64,000 nt of DNA from assembly GCF_000010805.1 (NCBI RefSeq), contig NC_012520.1, positions 1 to 64,000 on the forward strand, in the 5' to 3' direction. This document shows positions 1-7,388 of this stretch, one piece after another. The notes under the pieces were generated by a model. It did not search any database. It was not told where the DNA came from and was given only the letters and a program-made list of their open reading frames with translations. The stretch's first letter is position 1. Each line of letters begins with the position of its first letter. The position numbers were made by a program, and so were the translations under genes. This DNA comes from Rhodococcus opacus B4. GTDB taxonomy: Bacteria; Actinomycetota; Actinomycetes; Mycobacteriales; Mycobacteriaceae.

Positions 1-118
1 GTCGGGGAGGGTACCCCGGGCTGCGCCCGGGGCCTGAACCGACTGGGCGGCAAGCCGCCCAATAACGGAATTCACCCACGCGCTGCGCGCTGGGTCACGG
101 GTTAGCTTGTTGCATAAC
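1..118. other. Telomere-like cluster of palindromes (candidate linear-replicon end)
   Basis: The first 118 bases hold three closely packed inverted repeats: CCCCGGG/CCCGGGG at 14-32 around CTGCG, GGGCGGC/GCCGCCC at 45-60 with a 2-base loop, and an imperfect one at 74-95 around CTG. Two of them present GCTGCGC at their centre. Packed palindromes with a GCTXCGC central motif are known from telomeres of Rhodococcus and Streptomyces linear replicons. The Tap/Tpg-like genes at 6.6-12.8 kb fit this reading. ATAACGGAAT is repeated near 62 and 115. Whether base 1 is a true physical end cannot be seen, and these could be ordinary hairpins near a gene end. Confidence 0.45.
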
Positions 119-137
119 GGAATCCGGAGAAAACAAA

Positions 138-305
138 ATGATCACTTCGGAAGTCTTCATTACCAACGGGATTGGCCGAATCCAGCGGTGCGGAACCGTC
201 CCGTTCGATCACCGCACCGCTGATTCGTTACCTACTGGTCCTGATGGGCCCGCACCGCCGCGGCACGCAGCTGCTCCCACAGTGCCGGGTTCATCCCGTG
301 GTTGA
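138..305 (+). CDS. Possible 55-residue small ORF
   Basis: An ATG at 138 follows a plausible ribosome site (CCGGAGAAAAC) and opens a 55-codon frame starting MITSEVFITNGIG. It runs over the inverted repeat at 183-222 and into the 3' end of the convergent DUF4192 gene, which argues against coding. No family is recognised. It is listed because of the ribosome site only. Confidence 0.2.
   Translation: MITSEVFITNGIGRIQRCGTVPFDHRTADSLPTGPDGPAPPRHAAAPTVPGSSRG
183..222. terminator. Hairpin after DUF4192 gene
   Basis: Perfect 11-base inverted repeat CAGCGGTGCGG / CCGCACCGCTG with an 18-base loop, 10 bases beyond the stop of the minus-strand DUF4192 gene. No clear U tract, as is common for actinomycete terminators. 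Confidence 0.5.
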
Positions 306-1221
306 GAAACTGCTCGAATAGCTTCCCGAAGGAGTGCGCGGGATCGAGCGCACGGCCCACGTTCACCGCCTCACGTGCCAGCGCGGCGTGACGGCTCACC
401 CAATGAAACACTCCGGCAAGAATGATCAACGCACCGGCGAGATCATGGGGCAATACGGCCCCGACCTGACGCATTACCTCGGCGGCGGCATCGGCATTGT
501 GTGCGTCGATCCGGGCGAACAGCAGATCACGCACCGGCACATCGTGCATCGCGGCCGCGATGATCGAGGCGTGCTCGTCCGTGACGCTGATGCCCCGCTC
601 CCCCGCTCCGGTGGTTCCCCCCACGTACGGTGCCAACGCGAAATCGTAGGCACGGTCGGCGGCGTTCTGCGGGGCCATCGCGGCCAGAATCACGCGCTCG
701 CGCCCGAAACCAGCGGCCACGATAGCGGCGCGGCCTGGACCATGCTGGGCCGGGGCGAAACTCGCTCGCATCTCGGCGCGGGTCATGAGCGTGGTGGAGC
801 CGACCACGAGTGCCTCGGCGATGATCGGGTGCGCCGCCAGATCGACCGGCATGCCCGGCTGCCCGATCAAGGACCCGGCCCCGTGCCACTGACGCACCAG
901 ACCATCGGTGAACACGAACACCGGGGTCACCGCATCGGGGCGAAGCCGCTCGAGGATCGCGCCCACCACATCACCCCGCTCGGCCGGGCCGAACACCACC
1001 GCCAGCATCGACGGACTCTCCTGGAACGGTGCGGCGCTCTCGAGTGCGTCCAAGATGCGCCCCGACTCCCGCTCCGCATCGTCACCCAACTGGACCAGCA
1101 TCACCGCCGCCGGGTGGCGGTCAAGGCTCAATACCGCCACCTCGTCGACCGGAAGATGACCGCCCAACGCGACCGCACCGGCAACAACATCGGACGGCGA
1201 AGACATACGAAAAACACTCAC
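232..1221 (-). CDS. DUF4192 family protein
   Basis: 329 residues, close to the usual family length. The N-terminus (SSPSDVVAGAVALGGHLPVDEVAVLSL) has the family's opening pattern of a short basic start, a hydrophobic 'LGG/LGF-H-P' turn and a beta strand. The C-terminal half carries the DEHA..AAAM....VRDLL segment and a helical LIILAGVFHW stretch. DUF4192 proteins are common in Actinobacteria, on chromosomes and plasmids; their biochemical role is not established. It is cytoplasmic, with no signal or membrane segment. A decayed relative lies just upstream (1425-1905), so a former tandem pair is likely. The ATG at 1206 or 1221 could each serve; the longer form is given. Confidence 0.8.
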   Translation of the reverse strand: MSVFRMSSPSDVVAGAVALGGHLPVDEVAVLSLDRHPAAVMLVQLGDDAERESGRILDALESAAPFQESPSMLAVVFGPAERGDVVGAILERLRPDAVTPVFVFTDGLVRQWHGAGSLIGQPGMPVDLAAHPIIAEALVVGSTTLMTRAEMRASFAPAQHGPGRAAIVAAGFGRERVILAAMAPQNAADRAYDFALAPYVGGTTGAGERGISVTDEHASIIAAAMHDVPVRDLLFARIDAHNADAAAEVMRQVGAVLPHDLAGALIILAGVFHWVSRHAALAREAVNVGRALDPAHSFGKLFEQFLNHGMNPALWEQLRAAAVRAHQDQ

Positions 1222-1332
1222 AGCAAAACCCCTTTGGGTCGGGTGGGCGAGCTGGTCAGACTCACCCGTGAATTGGACTTACGAACACCTCAGAACCTAG
1301 CCGAAACCTCGGACAAAAACCCGCATTGAACT

Positions 1333-1420
1333 GCGTCTATGTCCCCGGCACACCCGGTGCCGGGGACATAGACGCACGCACAGCTGTGGCCGGTGGCCGG
1401 CACCGCGCCGGCCACAGCTG
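1333..1420. terminator. Two consecutive strong hairpins
   Basis: The first is a perfect 18-base stem (1333-1350 with 1358-1375, GCGTCTATGTCCCCGGCA) and the second a perfect 13-base stem (CAGCTGTGGCCGG 1381-1393 with 1408-1420). They sit just past the end of the DUF4192 pseudogene on the minus strand and upstream of the intact DUF4192 gene, so they probably isolate the two. The core GTCCCCGGCACACCCGG recurs in the hairpin at 5215-5248. Confidence 0.65.
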
Positions 1421-1424
1421 CGGA

Positions 1425-1905
1425 TTACGTGTTGGCGACGCCCTCGGCCGCTGGCACGGCCGCGCACAACTGATCCGCCGTCGACGAGGTCAATCCGGCA
1501 TCGAGCATCTGCTCCATCACCTGACGAAGGTGTGATCCGGGAATGCCTCCAGTCCGCCCGAGATGGCCTCCCGGGCCGCTACCGTGTCCCGAACGATCCA
1601 GAATCTGGCCCCGTCAATATCAGCGGGGCGGCCGCCGGAAACCGCATCGTCACGGCCGCAACCTGCCGCCACATCTCCCCTAGCGCCCGGCCGTGCTCGA
1701 CAGTGATGCCCGCCAACAGTGCATCCCGCACGGTGTGCCAGGGCGCCGCCAGCAACCGCGCCGCGTGCTCATCGCTGACGCACACCCCCGAGTTTCGCAC
1801 TCCTCGAGATACCCGGGCGATGCCATCACGAGAGAGCTCCTCCGCCACCCTGGACGCGTCCTCACGGCCCACTCGGGTCACCTCCGCTGTGGGGGGAGGG
1901 TCTCG
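1425..1905 (-). pseudogene. Decayed second DUF4192 gene (5' truncated, frameshifted)
   Basis: Minus-strand reading from about 1800 gives SVSDEHAARLLAAPWHTVRD and then RQVAAVTMRFPAAAPLILTG, matching the DEHASIIAAAMHDVPVRD and ALIILAG blocks of the neighbouring intact gene. The frame is lost near 1610. A one-base shift restores ARFWIVRDTVAAREAISGG, and a further shift near 1525 restores RQVMEQMLDAGL, ending at a TAA at 1425. The 5' end runs into IS607-type sequence near 1905. At least two frameshifts plus truncation make it a pseudogene, probably killed by the arrival of the IS607-type element. Confidence 0.6.
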
Positions 1906-2146
1906 GTGACCACCTGTGCCAGGCGGGGCGGGCGGTGACGAGTGTGGCAGACGTGGTGTGAGTGTGTCGGACACGGTCAGGGAGATCGGTTCCGGCCTGA
2001 ATGGCAAACGCACCGAACTCCACATGTGGGAGAGGCCCGACCGGGTTCGGGTATATCGAGGCCGCCTTGTCGGTACAGGGTCGTACCCTGCTGGTGTTGG
2101 ACGGTACTGAGGTGGCTGAATCGCCCCGGGTTCTACGGAGGCTCGG

Positions 2147-3109
2147 CTATCTGGTTCCGGCCTCAGCGAGGACCGGTGTCTCACGGTAGTCGGCCGCCGT
2201 GTGATTCGACCAGTAGGCGGTCTCGTACTCTGCGGGTGGGACGTGGTCGATCTCGCCGTGCAAGCGGCGGTGATTGAACCAGTCGATGTACTCGGCGACC
2301 GCCCACTCGACGTCTCCAAGGCCTCGCCAGCCCCCGTGCGGGCGCATCACGGGATTGCGAATGCACTCGGCCTTGAACAACGAGTTGAACGCCTCCGCCA
2401 TCGCGTTGTCATACGAATCTCCCTTGGAACCAACAGAAGACACTGCGTCACACTCGTCGAGGCGCTCGGTGTATCGCACCGCTCGATACTGCACGCCGCG
2501 GTCGCTATGGTGAATCAATCCGGCGACGTCCTGGCCGACCCGTCGGCGAGCCCACAACCCCATATCCAAGGCGTCGAGGGCCAGGTCGGTACGCATCGAC
2601 GTCGAAACCTGCCAACCGACGATCATCCGGGAGAACACGTCGAGGATGAACGCGGCGTACACCCACCCCGAATGAGTGCGAATGTAGGTCAGGTCCGCCA
2701 CCCACAACGTGTTGGGCGCGTCGGCGACGAACTGCCGCTGGACCCGATCCGCCGGCCGCGGAGTCTCGGCCCCGTCAGCGTGCGTGGTCTTCCGCCCTTT
2801 CAACCGTAATATTCCCCGTAACCCATCGGCTTTCATCAATCGTTCCACGGTGCACCGGGCCACTGACATCCCTTCTCGTTTCAGACTGGCGTGCACTTTG
2901 CGGGCCCCGTACACCCCGAGATTGTCGGCATGAACACCCCGGATCCGGGACAGAACCTCGCGGTCACGCACCGCACGTGCCGATTCGGTTCGCTGGGGGC
3001 TCAGGTGAGCTCGGACCGTGGACGGAGCGATCTGGGCGGCCGTACCGCGCAAGACCGCGCAGATCGGATCGACTCCGTGTTCGTCGCGGTGAGCAGCGAC
3101 GAACTCCAC
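2147..3109 (-). CDS. IS3-family transposase, OrfB (DDE catalytic part)
   Basis: 320 residues. An HTH_21-like N-terminal segment (SRIRGVHADNLGVYGARKVHASL) precedes an rve/DDE core. The catalytic positions are visible: D in LWVADLTYI, D in IHHSDRGVQY, and E in NAMAEAFNSLFKAE. It catalyses strand cleavage and transfer for its own element, normally as an OrfAB fusion made by -1 frameshifting. Here orfA ends at 3112 and this frame opens at 3109 in another phase, which fits that. No damage is seen, so this copy could supply transposase to the interrupted copy at 54.7 kb. Confidence 0.9.
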   Translation of the reverse strand: MEFVAAHRDEHGVDPICAVLRGTAAQIAPSTVRAHLSPQRTESARAVRDREVLSRIRGVHADNLGVYGARKVHASLKREGMSVARCTVERLMKADGLRGILRLKGRKTTHADGAETPRPADRVQRQFVADAPNTLWVADLTYIRTHSGWVYAAFILDVFSRMIVGWQVSTSMRTDLALDALDMGLWARRRVGQDVAGLIHHSDRGVQYRAVRYTERLDECDAVSSVGSKGDSYDNAMAEAFNSLFKAECIRNPVMRPHGGWRGLGDVEWAVAEYIDWFNHRRLHGEIDHVPPAEYETAYWSNHTAADYRETPVLAEAGTR

Positions 3110-3111
3110 GA

Positions 3112-3429
3112 TCAGCGCTGTGGGCGGTCGATCTCCGCCGCAAAGAAAGCCGAGGCCTGCTTGAGGATCGTGTTCGCCCGCCGCAGCTCGCGATTCTCCC
3201 GTTCCAACTGGGCAATCCGTTCGGCATCACTGGTAGTGGTGCCCGGGCGCACGCCGCCGTCGACCTCGGCCTGCTTGACCCAGGTCCTGAGCGCCTCGGG
3301 ATGCACACCGAGCTGATCGGCGATCCGCTTGAGCGCTCCCGGCCGCGTCGCCGGATCCTGGCGGGCCTCGACCGCCATCCTCGTTGCTCGTTCCTTCAGC
3401 TCAACGCTGTACTTCCGTGGTGCTGCCAT
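3112..3429 (-). CDS. IS3-family transposase, OrfA (HTH part)
   Basis: 105 residues from ATG 3429 (MAAPRKYSVELKERA). A helix-turn-helix (ALKRIADQLGVHPEALRTWVKQ) is followed by a leucine-rich coiled coil (IAQLERENRELRRANTILKQ), the standard IS3 OrfA plan for end recognition and dimerisation. A longer start at 3438 adds three residues. The next frame, orfB, follows at once. Confidence 0.9.
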   Translation of the reverse strand: MAAPRKYSVELKERATRMAVEARQDPATRPGALKRIADQLGVHPEALRTWVKQAEVDGGVRPGTTTSDAERIAQLERENRELRRANTILKQASAFFAAEIDRPQR

Positions 3430-3601
3430 GCTCTCCATCCTTCACAGGTTTGAGAGCCTCCGACAGACCCGGGGCGATTCAGGCTGATGATCTGGTGTGT
3501 GAGATGACCGAGGTGATGACGTTGCGGTGTGCCCGCCTGTACGGGCAGCGCAGTGCCCGTCGCAGTGACGCCGCTGCCGTGACCGCCGCGCCGGACCGCC
3601 C

Positions 3602-5206
3602 ATGACGGCCACTGCTGCACTTGCTGATCCCACTGCCGACATCGCTGCGCCGGATCCGTCTCGGGTGGTGATCCGGGCGTTCGTGTACGTTCTCGATCCC
3701 ACCCCGGGGCAGGTCGAGGCGTTGCGTTCGAATTGTGGGGCACAGCGTTTCGCCTACAACTGGGCGCTGTCGCAGGTCAAGTCGAACCTCGATCAACGGA
3801 CCGCGGAACGATCCTACGGTGTTCCGGATGCGGGATTGACCCCGTCGATGTCGTGGTCCGCGTACAGCCTGCGCAAACACTGGAACACCGTCAAGGACGA
3901 CGTCGCGGTCAACCCCGAGACCGGGCAGGTGTGGTGGTCGGCGAATTCGAAAGAGGCGTACAGTTCCGGGATCGCGAACTGCGCAAATGCCTTGTCGAAC
4001 TGGTCAGCGGCGCGTTCAGGGAAACGTGCGGGGACGATGAGGTTTCCTCGATTCAAGAGCAAACGTGCTGCATCCTCGTGCCGGTTCACGACCGGCTGTA
4101 TCGGCTTGGTCACCACCGACGGGGATCGCCGCCATGTCCAACTTCCCCGGATCGGGGTGGTGCGCACTGCCGAGTCGACCCGCAAGCTGGCGCGTAAAAC
4201 CATTGCCGGGACGGCCCGGATCCGGTCGGCGACTGTGTCGTTCCGGCGGGGTCGCTGGCAGGTGTCGTTCTCCGTCGAGACGCTTCTCCCTGCACGAGCC
4301 CTCCCGCCCACCACGACCGGTCCGCGATCGGTGGTCGGGGTCGATGTGGGGGTCAAGCACCTCGCGGTTCTCTCGACCGGTGAACTGATCGAGAACCCGA
4401 AACACGCTCGCAAGCAGGCGAAGAAGCTGCGGCGCCTGCAACGCCGAGGAGCTCGCCGCACCGGCCCGGACCGCCGTACCCGCCAGCAGCCCTCGAATCG
4501 GTGGCTCCGCACGCAGGACCAGATTCAGCGGATACATGCCAGGGTCGCCAACAGTCGCCGCGACCACCTTCACAAACTCACCACCCAACTCGTCCGCGTC
4601 TACGACACCGTCGTCGTCGAAGACCTCAATGTCTCCGGAATGAGCCGATCCGGTGGCGCCTACAAGCGTGGGTTGAATCGCGCGATCGGTGATGCGGCTC
4701 TCGCCGAAATTCGACGGCAGTTGACTTACAAGACCGATTGGACTGGCACCGGTCTGCATGTGGCGGACCGGTGGTATCCGTCGAGTAAGACCTGCTCGAA
4801 CTGTCAGGCAGTGAAAACCAAACTGCCCCTTAATGTTCGGGTGTTCGTCTGCGACCACTGCGGTTACCGCGGCGATCGTGATCACAACGCTGCCCTGAAC
4901 CTCGCTGCACTCGCGGTGTCCGTTGAGGATGGCACGTCTCCGGCGAGTTGCGGACGAGACGTAAAAGCAGCCCGACAGAAACCAACCATAAGACCCGCCA
5001 CCAGCGGGCAGACGGTATCGCTGCGGGAACACCACACACCAGTGGTGAACGTGGCCGGAGCAACCCGGCCACTCATGCCGAGTACACAAAAAAACACTCA
5101 GCGTGAACGGCAGATGGTCAGTCCGCCCCCGTCCCCCCGTCCCGTCGTCCCCGTCAGCAGGACAACACCGAATCTACCCACTTGTGTAGGAAAAAACACT
5201 ACCTGA
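3602..5206 (+). CDS. tnpB: TnpB, RNA-guided nuclease-type protein of an IS607-like element
   Basis: 534 residues, at the long end for TnpB. The N-terminal helix-turn-helix-like domain contains QRFAYNWALSQ. The RuvC-like core keeps all three acidic residues: D about 248 in VVGVDVGVKHLAVL, E about 340 in VVVEDLNVSG, D about 427 in GDRDHNAALNL. A four-cysteine zinc ribbon (CSNC...CDHC) lies between the last two. TnpB proteins are guided by a transposon-end RNA (omega RNA) that overlaps the tnpB 3' end; that RNA would lie around 5.0-5.25 kb, but its boundary cannot be set by eye. The ATG overlaps the recombinase remnant as ATGA. The enzyme looks intact although its partner recombinase is dead. 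Confidence 0.88.
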   Translation: MTATAALADPTADIAAPDPSRVVIRAFVYVLDPTPGQVEALRSNCGAQRFAYNWALSQVKSNLDQRTAERSYGVPDAGLTPSMSWSAYSLRKHWNTVKDDVAVNPETGQVWWSANSKEAYSSGIANCANALSNWSAARSGKRAGTMRFPRFKSKRAASSCRFTTGCIGLVTTDGDRRHVQLPRIGVVRTAESTRKLARKTIAGTARIRSATVSFRRGRWQVSFSVETLLPARALPPTTTGPRSVVGVDVGVKHLAVLSTGELIENPKHARKQAKKLRRLQRRGARRTGPDRRTRQQPSNRWLRTQDQIQRIHARVANSRRDHLHKLTTQLVRVYDTVVVEDLNVSGMSRSGGAYKRGLNRAIGDAALAEIRRQLTYKTDWTGTGLHVADRWYPSSKTCSNCQAVKTKLPLNVRVFVCDHCGYRGDRDHNAALNLAALAVSVEDGTSPASCGRDVKAARQKPTIRPATSGQTVSLREHHTPVVNVAGATRPLMPSTQKNTQRERQMVSPPPSPRPVVPVSRTTPNLPTCVGKNTT

Positions 5207-5214
5207 ACAGCGAA

Positions 5215-5248
5215 AACGTCCCCGGCACACCCGGGTGCCGGGGACGTT
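5215..5248. terminator. Hairpin between convergent genes
   Basis: Perfect 13-base stem AACGTCCCCGGCA (5215-5227) / TGCCGGGGACGTT (5236-5248) with an 8-base loop, followed by TTGG. It lies between tnpB (+) and the minus-strand operon end, so it can terminate both. Its core matches the hairpin at 1333-1375. Confidence 0.65.
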
Positions 5249-5293
5249 TGGTATTCAGCGACTGACTGACGCTGTAACCGAGTGACTATCCCC

Positions 5294-5863
5294 TCAACGC
5301 TGAGATCGGCGTTTCCGCGGTCCAGATCCGCCCAAGGACTGCTTCCGGACGCTGTCGAGTGTCGCCCACAGCGCTTCGTTGTCCAGATCGCTTCGGTGCT
5401 TCTCGATTGCAGACACGAGCTGGTCAATCACTGCCCGAGCCGGCGGATTGAACGTCATTGCTGCCGCACCCGCCCAGGCGAGCGGTTCGTCCTCGCGCTT
5501 CAGGATCCGATCGAGCGCACCCTCACACCGATCGAAGAACTTCTCGGTGCGCTTAGTTTGATTGTCATCCTGATCGTTGGCTTCGAGCGCTCCCTCAGCA
5601 AGATCGAGAAATCCATTGATGATCCTCGTCGCGCGGTCACGCAGCACCGGGTCGAACCCGAGAGATGACCAGAATCCGTTCCACCGCGTGCGGTAACTGC
5701 GGTCCGAACTGAGCGGCACAAGGTGATCGCGTATCAGCCGGCCGAGGCTGTTCTCGTCCAGCTCACGCAGCTGACGCGCCAAGAGTGCTGGCTTCGATGC
5801 CTCGGGCAACGGCTGCGGATCTTTCACGCGCAACCATGGGTGCGGCCCCACCGAATCGATCAC
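5294..5863 (-). CDS. Hypothetical protein, last gene of the primase/Tap operon
   Basis: About 189 residues from GTG 5863, chosen because it overlaps the upstream stop as GTGA; a GTG at 5890 is the alternative. The sequence is helical and charged (LARQLRELDENSLGRLIRDHLVPL, TEKFFDRCEGALDRILKRED) with a basic C-terminus (GSGPRKRRSQR). No family is recognised, and no membrane or signal segment is seen. Coupling to the four genes upstream suggests a role with replication or end maintenance, but this is context only. Confidence 0.65.
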   Translation of the reverse strand: MIDSVGPHPWLRVKDPQPLPEASKPALLARQLRELDENSLGRLIRDHLVPLSSDRSYRTRWNGFWSSLGFDPVLRDRATRIINGFLDLAEGALEANDQDDNQTKRTEKFFDRCEGALDRILKREDEPLAWAGAAAMTFNPPARAVIDQLVSAIEKHRSDLDNEALWATLDSVRKQSLGGSGPRKRRSQR

Positions 5864-6021
5864 GGCAGTGAGCGGCCCGACGATGACCACGAAAGATCGA
5901 CCTTACGACGGTGCGCCCCCTCGGCGTTGTCATCGAGCACGAACTCCGAAAGCAGCGCCTTGGCTCGTTTCTCGACAGAGCTAGCTTCGTTGTCCATGTT
6001 CATCTCCTTCTCGTTTGTCAT
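5860..6021 (-). CDS. Small hypothetical protein in the primase/Tap operon
   Basis: 53 residues from ATG 6021 (MTNEKEMNMDNEASSVEKRA). The start overlaps the upstream stop as ATGA, and the stop overlaps the next start, so it is coupled on both sides. A GAAGGAG-like ribosome site precedes the next methionines. The product is acidic and hydrophilic, with no recognised domain. Its tight placement is the main evidence that it is translated. Confidence 0.55.
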   Translation of the reverse strand: MTNEKEMNMDNEASSVEKRAKALLSEFVLDDNAEGAHRRKVDLSWSSSGRSLP

Positions 6022-6650
6022 CTCAACTCCTTCGACACAGCTAACACCGACAGATCGACTGCCGGCGCGTCGTTCGACCACACATGCGTACGACCATGAG
6101 GAAGCAACTCCGGTAGCGGGTGCAACCTCCACGGCTCGATCTCATCGAGCACTTCCTGAGCAAGCACGACACCATGGAAACGCGTCGGCACCGTCGTGAC
6201 ATCGACGATGGAGCCGCGGCGTCGGAACTCACTCATCGAGCGGGCCGAACCGTTGCTGATCACAATCTGCTTCCAGGGCTTGCCAGTGATGTCAAGAATC
6301 GCCACGACGTGTGGTTCGAGCCAACCCCGCTCACGCCAAACAGGCAAAATTCCTTTGTCCTTCGGGAGAGCGATCTGGGCGATCGCCTCGCGGGCGTAGT
6401 CGGTCTGCTGCCGGCCCCGCAACTCAGACTCGGCGGCTGGCAGACGCAGCTGCTCGAGTCGACGATGTGGGACGGCCGCCAACCGGCGGTTGGAGCCGGC
6501 CAACCATCGCCTAACGGTGCGCGACGAGACATGCATAGCGTCCGCGACCGCCTGCACGTCAACACTTCCACGTGCAGTTTCGCCGTAACAGGTCCGGAGC
6601 ATCGCCTCGAGACGTTTGCGCGTCCAGCGAGGCCCTCGATGGACGACCAC
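6018..6650 (-). CDS. HTH protein downstream of the Tpg-like gene
   Basis: 210 residues. The N-terminal helix-turn-helix is clear (VDVQAVADAMHVSSRTVRRWLAGS, about residues 30-53) and resembles the one in the preceding gene. The rest (RERGWLEPHVVAILDITGKPWKQIVISN) is an alpha/beta region of unknown type. It starts 3 bases after the Tpg-like stop. It may be a second terminal-DNA-binding protein or a regulator of the operon; the sequence alone does not decide. Confidence 0.65.
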   Translation of the reverse strand: MVVHRGPRWTRKRLEAMLRTCYGETARGSVDVQAVADAMHVSSRTVRRWLAGSNRRLAAVPHRRLEQLRLPAAESELRGRQQTDYAREAIAQIALPKDKGILPVWRERGWLEPHVVAILDITGKPWKQIVISNGSARSMSEFRRRGSIVDVTTVPTRFHGVVLAQEVLDEIEPWRLHPLPELLPHGRTHVWSNDAPAVDLSVLAVSKELR

Positions 6651-6653
6651 AAC

Positions 6654-7388
6654 TTACCGTTCCACGTCGAAGCTGTTAATTTGAAAGAACTCCCACCCAC
6701 CGACGTAGTCCTGCGCTCGCGTGTTCATCCAGTCGGTCATTCCCTTGTCGCCACCGCGTTCATACGCACTCCACATCGCCTCGACCTGGTCAGGCGTCAG
6801 CGCCAAGGTGATCAACCGATCCCGGGCATACTCCCGCGGTCCCGGACCCTGAACAGCATCGATCCTGATCTTGCCGCCGTACTTGGCCAACGCCTTACCT
6901 TGTTTGCTGCTTCGCATAGTCGACATCGCCGCGCGACGTGCGCTCTGCGTAGAGGCCGCTCGTTTGGCCTTGTGGGCTAGGGCTTTGAGGGTCTCAGCTC
7001 GTGGTTTGGCGATTCGCTGCCGACCTTCCGGGGCCAACCAGCGTTCCACGGTGCGTCGAGAGACCCCAAGATCGCGTGCTGCGGCGGCAGTGTTGATTTC
7101 GCTCCGTTTGCCGGGCCCGTAAGCGGCAAGTAGCTGAGCCTTGAGGTTGGCGGATCCAGGTCGACCGGAAGTGTCGGAGCCTCGGCGTCCGGTCAGCTTG
7201 CCGAAGAATTCCGATTGCATCTTTCCGCGCTCAGCGCGCAGCACTTCACGCACCGCTGTCTGGGTTACACGGAGTTCCTTGGCGGCTCTTACGACATTGA
7301 TCTGGTTGTCCACCACAGAGCCGTAGTCCGCCAGACTGTCGGCGATCCGCGAATAGGCAGTGCGGCTGAGGGGCTTCCGTGCCATCAC
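6654..7388 (-). CDS. Tpg-like terminal protein (putative)
   Basis: 244 residues. It holds two HTH-like stretches (ELRVTQTAVREVL near 40 and ARDLGVSRRTVERWLAPEGRQR near 107), a basic middle, and a C-terminal part with ARDRLITLALTPDQVEAMW and FFQINSFDVE. This order (Hin-like HTH, basic linker, acidic alpha/beta end) recalls Tpg, the protein covalently attached to the ends of actinomycete linear replicons and encoded just after tap. Here too it follows a Tap-like gene, overlapping it (start GTG 7388 or ATG 7385). Similarity was judged by eye; a generic plasmid HTH protein remains possible. If it is Tpg, the replicon is linear. Confidence 0.5.
   Translation of the reverse strand: MMARKPLSRTAYSRIADSLADYGSVVDNQINVVRAAKELRVTQTAVREVLRAERGKMQSEFFGKLTGRRGSDTSGRPGSANLKAQLLAAYGPGKRSEINTAAAARDLGVSRRTVERWLAPEGRQRIAKPRAETLKALAHKAKRAASTQSARRAAMSTMRSSKQGKALAKYGGKIRIDAVQGPGPREYARDRLITLALTPDQVEAMWSAYERGGDKGMTDWMNTRAQDYVGGWEFFQINSFDVER

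Larger units (their letters stand above)
2117..3481 (-). mobile_element. IS3-family element, intact copy (1,365 bp)
   Basis: Imperfect terminal inverted repeats: TGAATCGCCCCGGGTTCTACGGAG at the left and, reading inwards from the right, TGAATCGCCCCGGGTCTGTCGGAG. The element is flanked by the 3-bp duplication GGC (2114-2116 and 3482-3484). It carries orfA and orfB in the usual overlapping arrangement and is inserted in the IS607-type tnpA. A second copy of the same length lies at 54705-57522, there split by an IS30 element. Confidence 0.92.
1905..3605 (+). pseudogene. IS607-type serine recombinase gene, decayed and split by IS3
   Basis: Fragments left of the IS3 element (VREIGSGLNGKRTELH near 1980-2020, then FGYIEAALSVQGRTLLVLDG up to 2116) and right of it (ADDLVCEMTEVMTLRCARLY, 3485-3605) are typical of IS607 TnpA. 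Removing the IS3 element and one copy of its GGC duplication rejoins the frame exactly as TEVADDLVCEMTEV. The left part also has an internal deletion and at least one frameshift, and the N-terminal catalytic serine region is not recognisable. The fragment ends in an ATGA overlap with tnpB, the usual IS607 gene order. No active recombinase can be made from this copy. Confidence 0.7.

Noticed and set aside
334..1329. 331-codon plus-strand open frame
   Set aside because: It is the shadow of the DUF4192 gene on the other strand: Arg/His/Gly-rich, no domain, no ribosome site.
1579..2319. 246-codon minus-strand frame spanning the IS3 border
   Set aside because: It joins shadow sequence of the IS3 transposase to a DUF4192 fragment; only the last part is meaningful and is described as a pseudogene.
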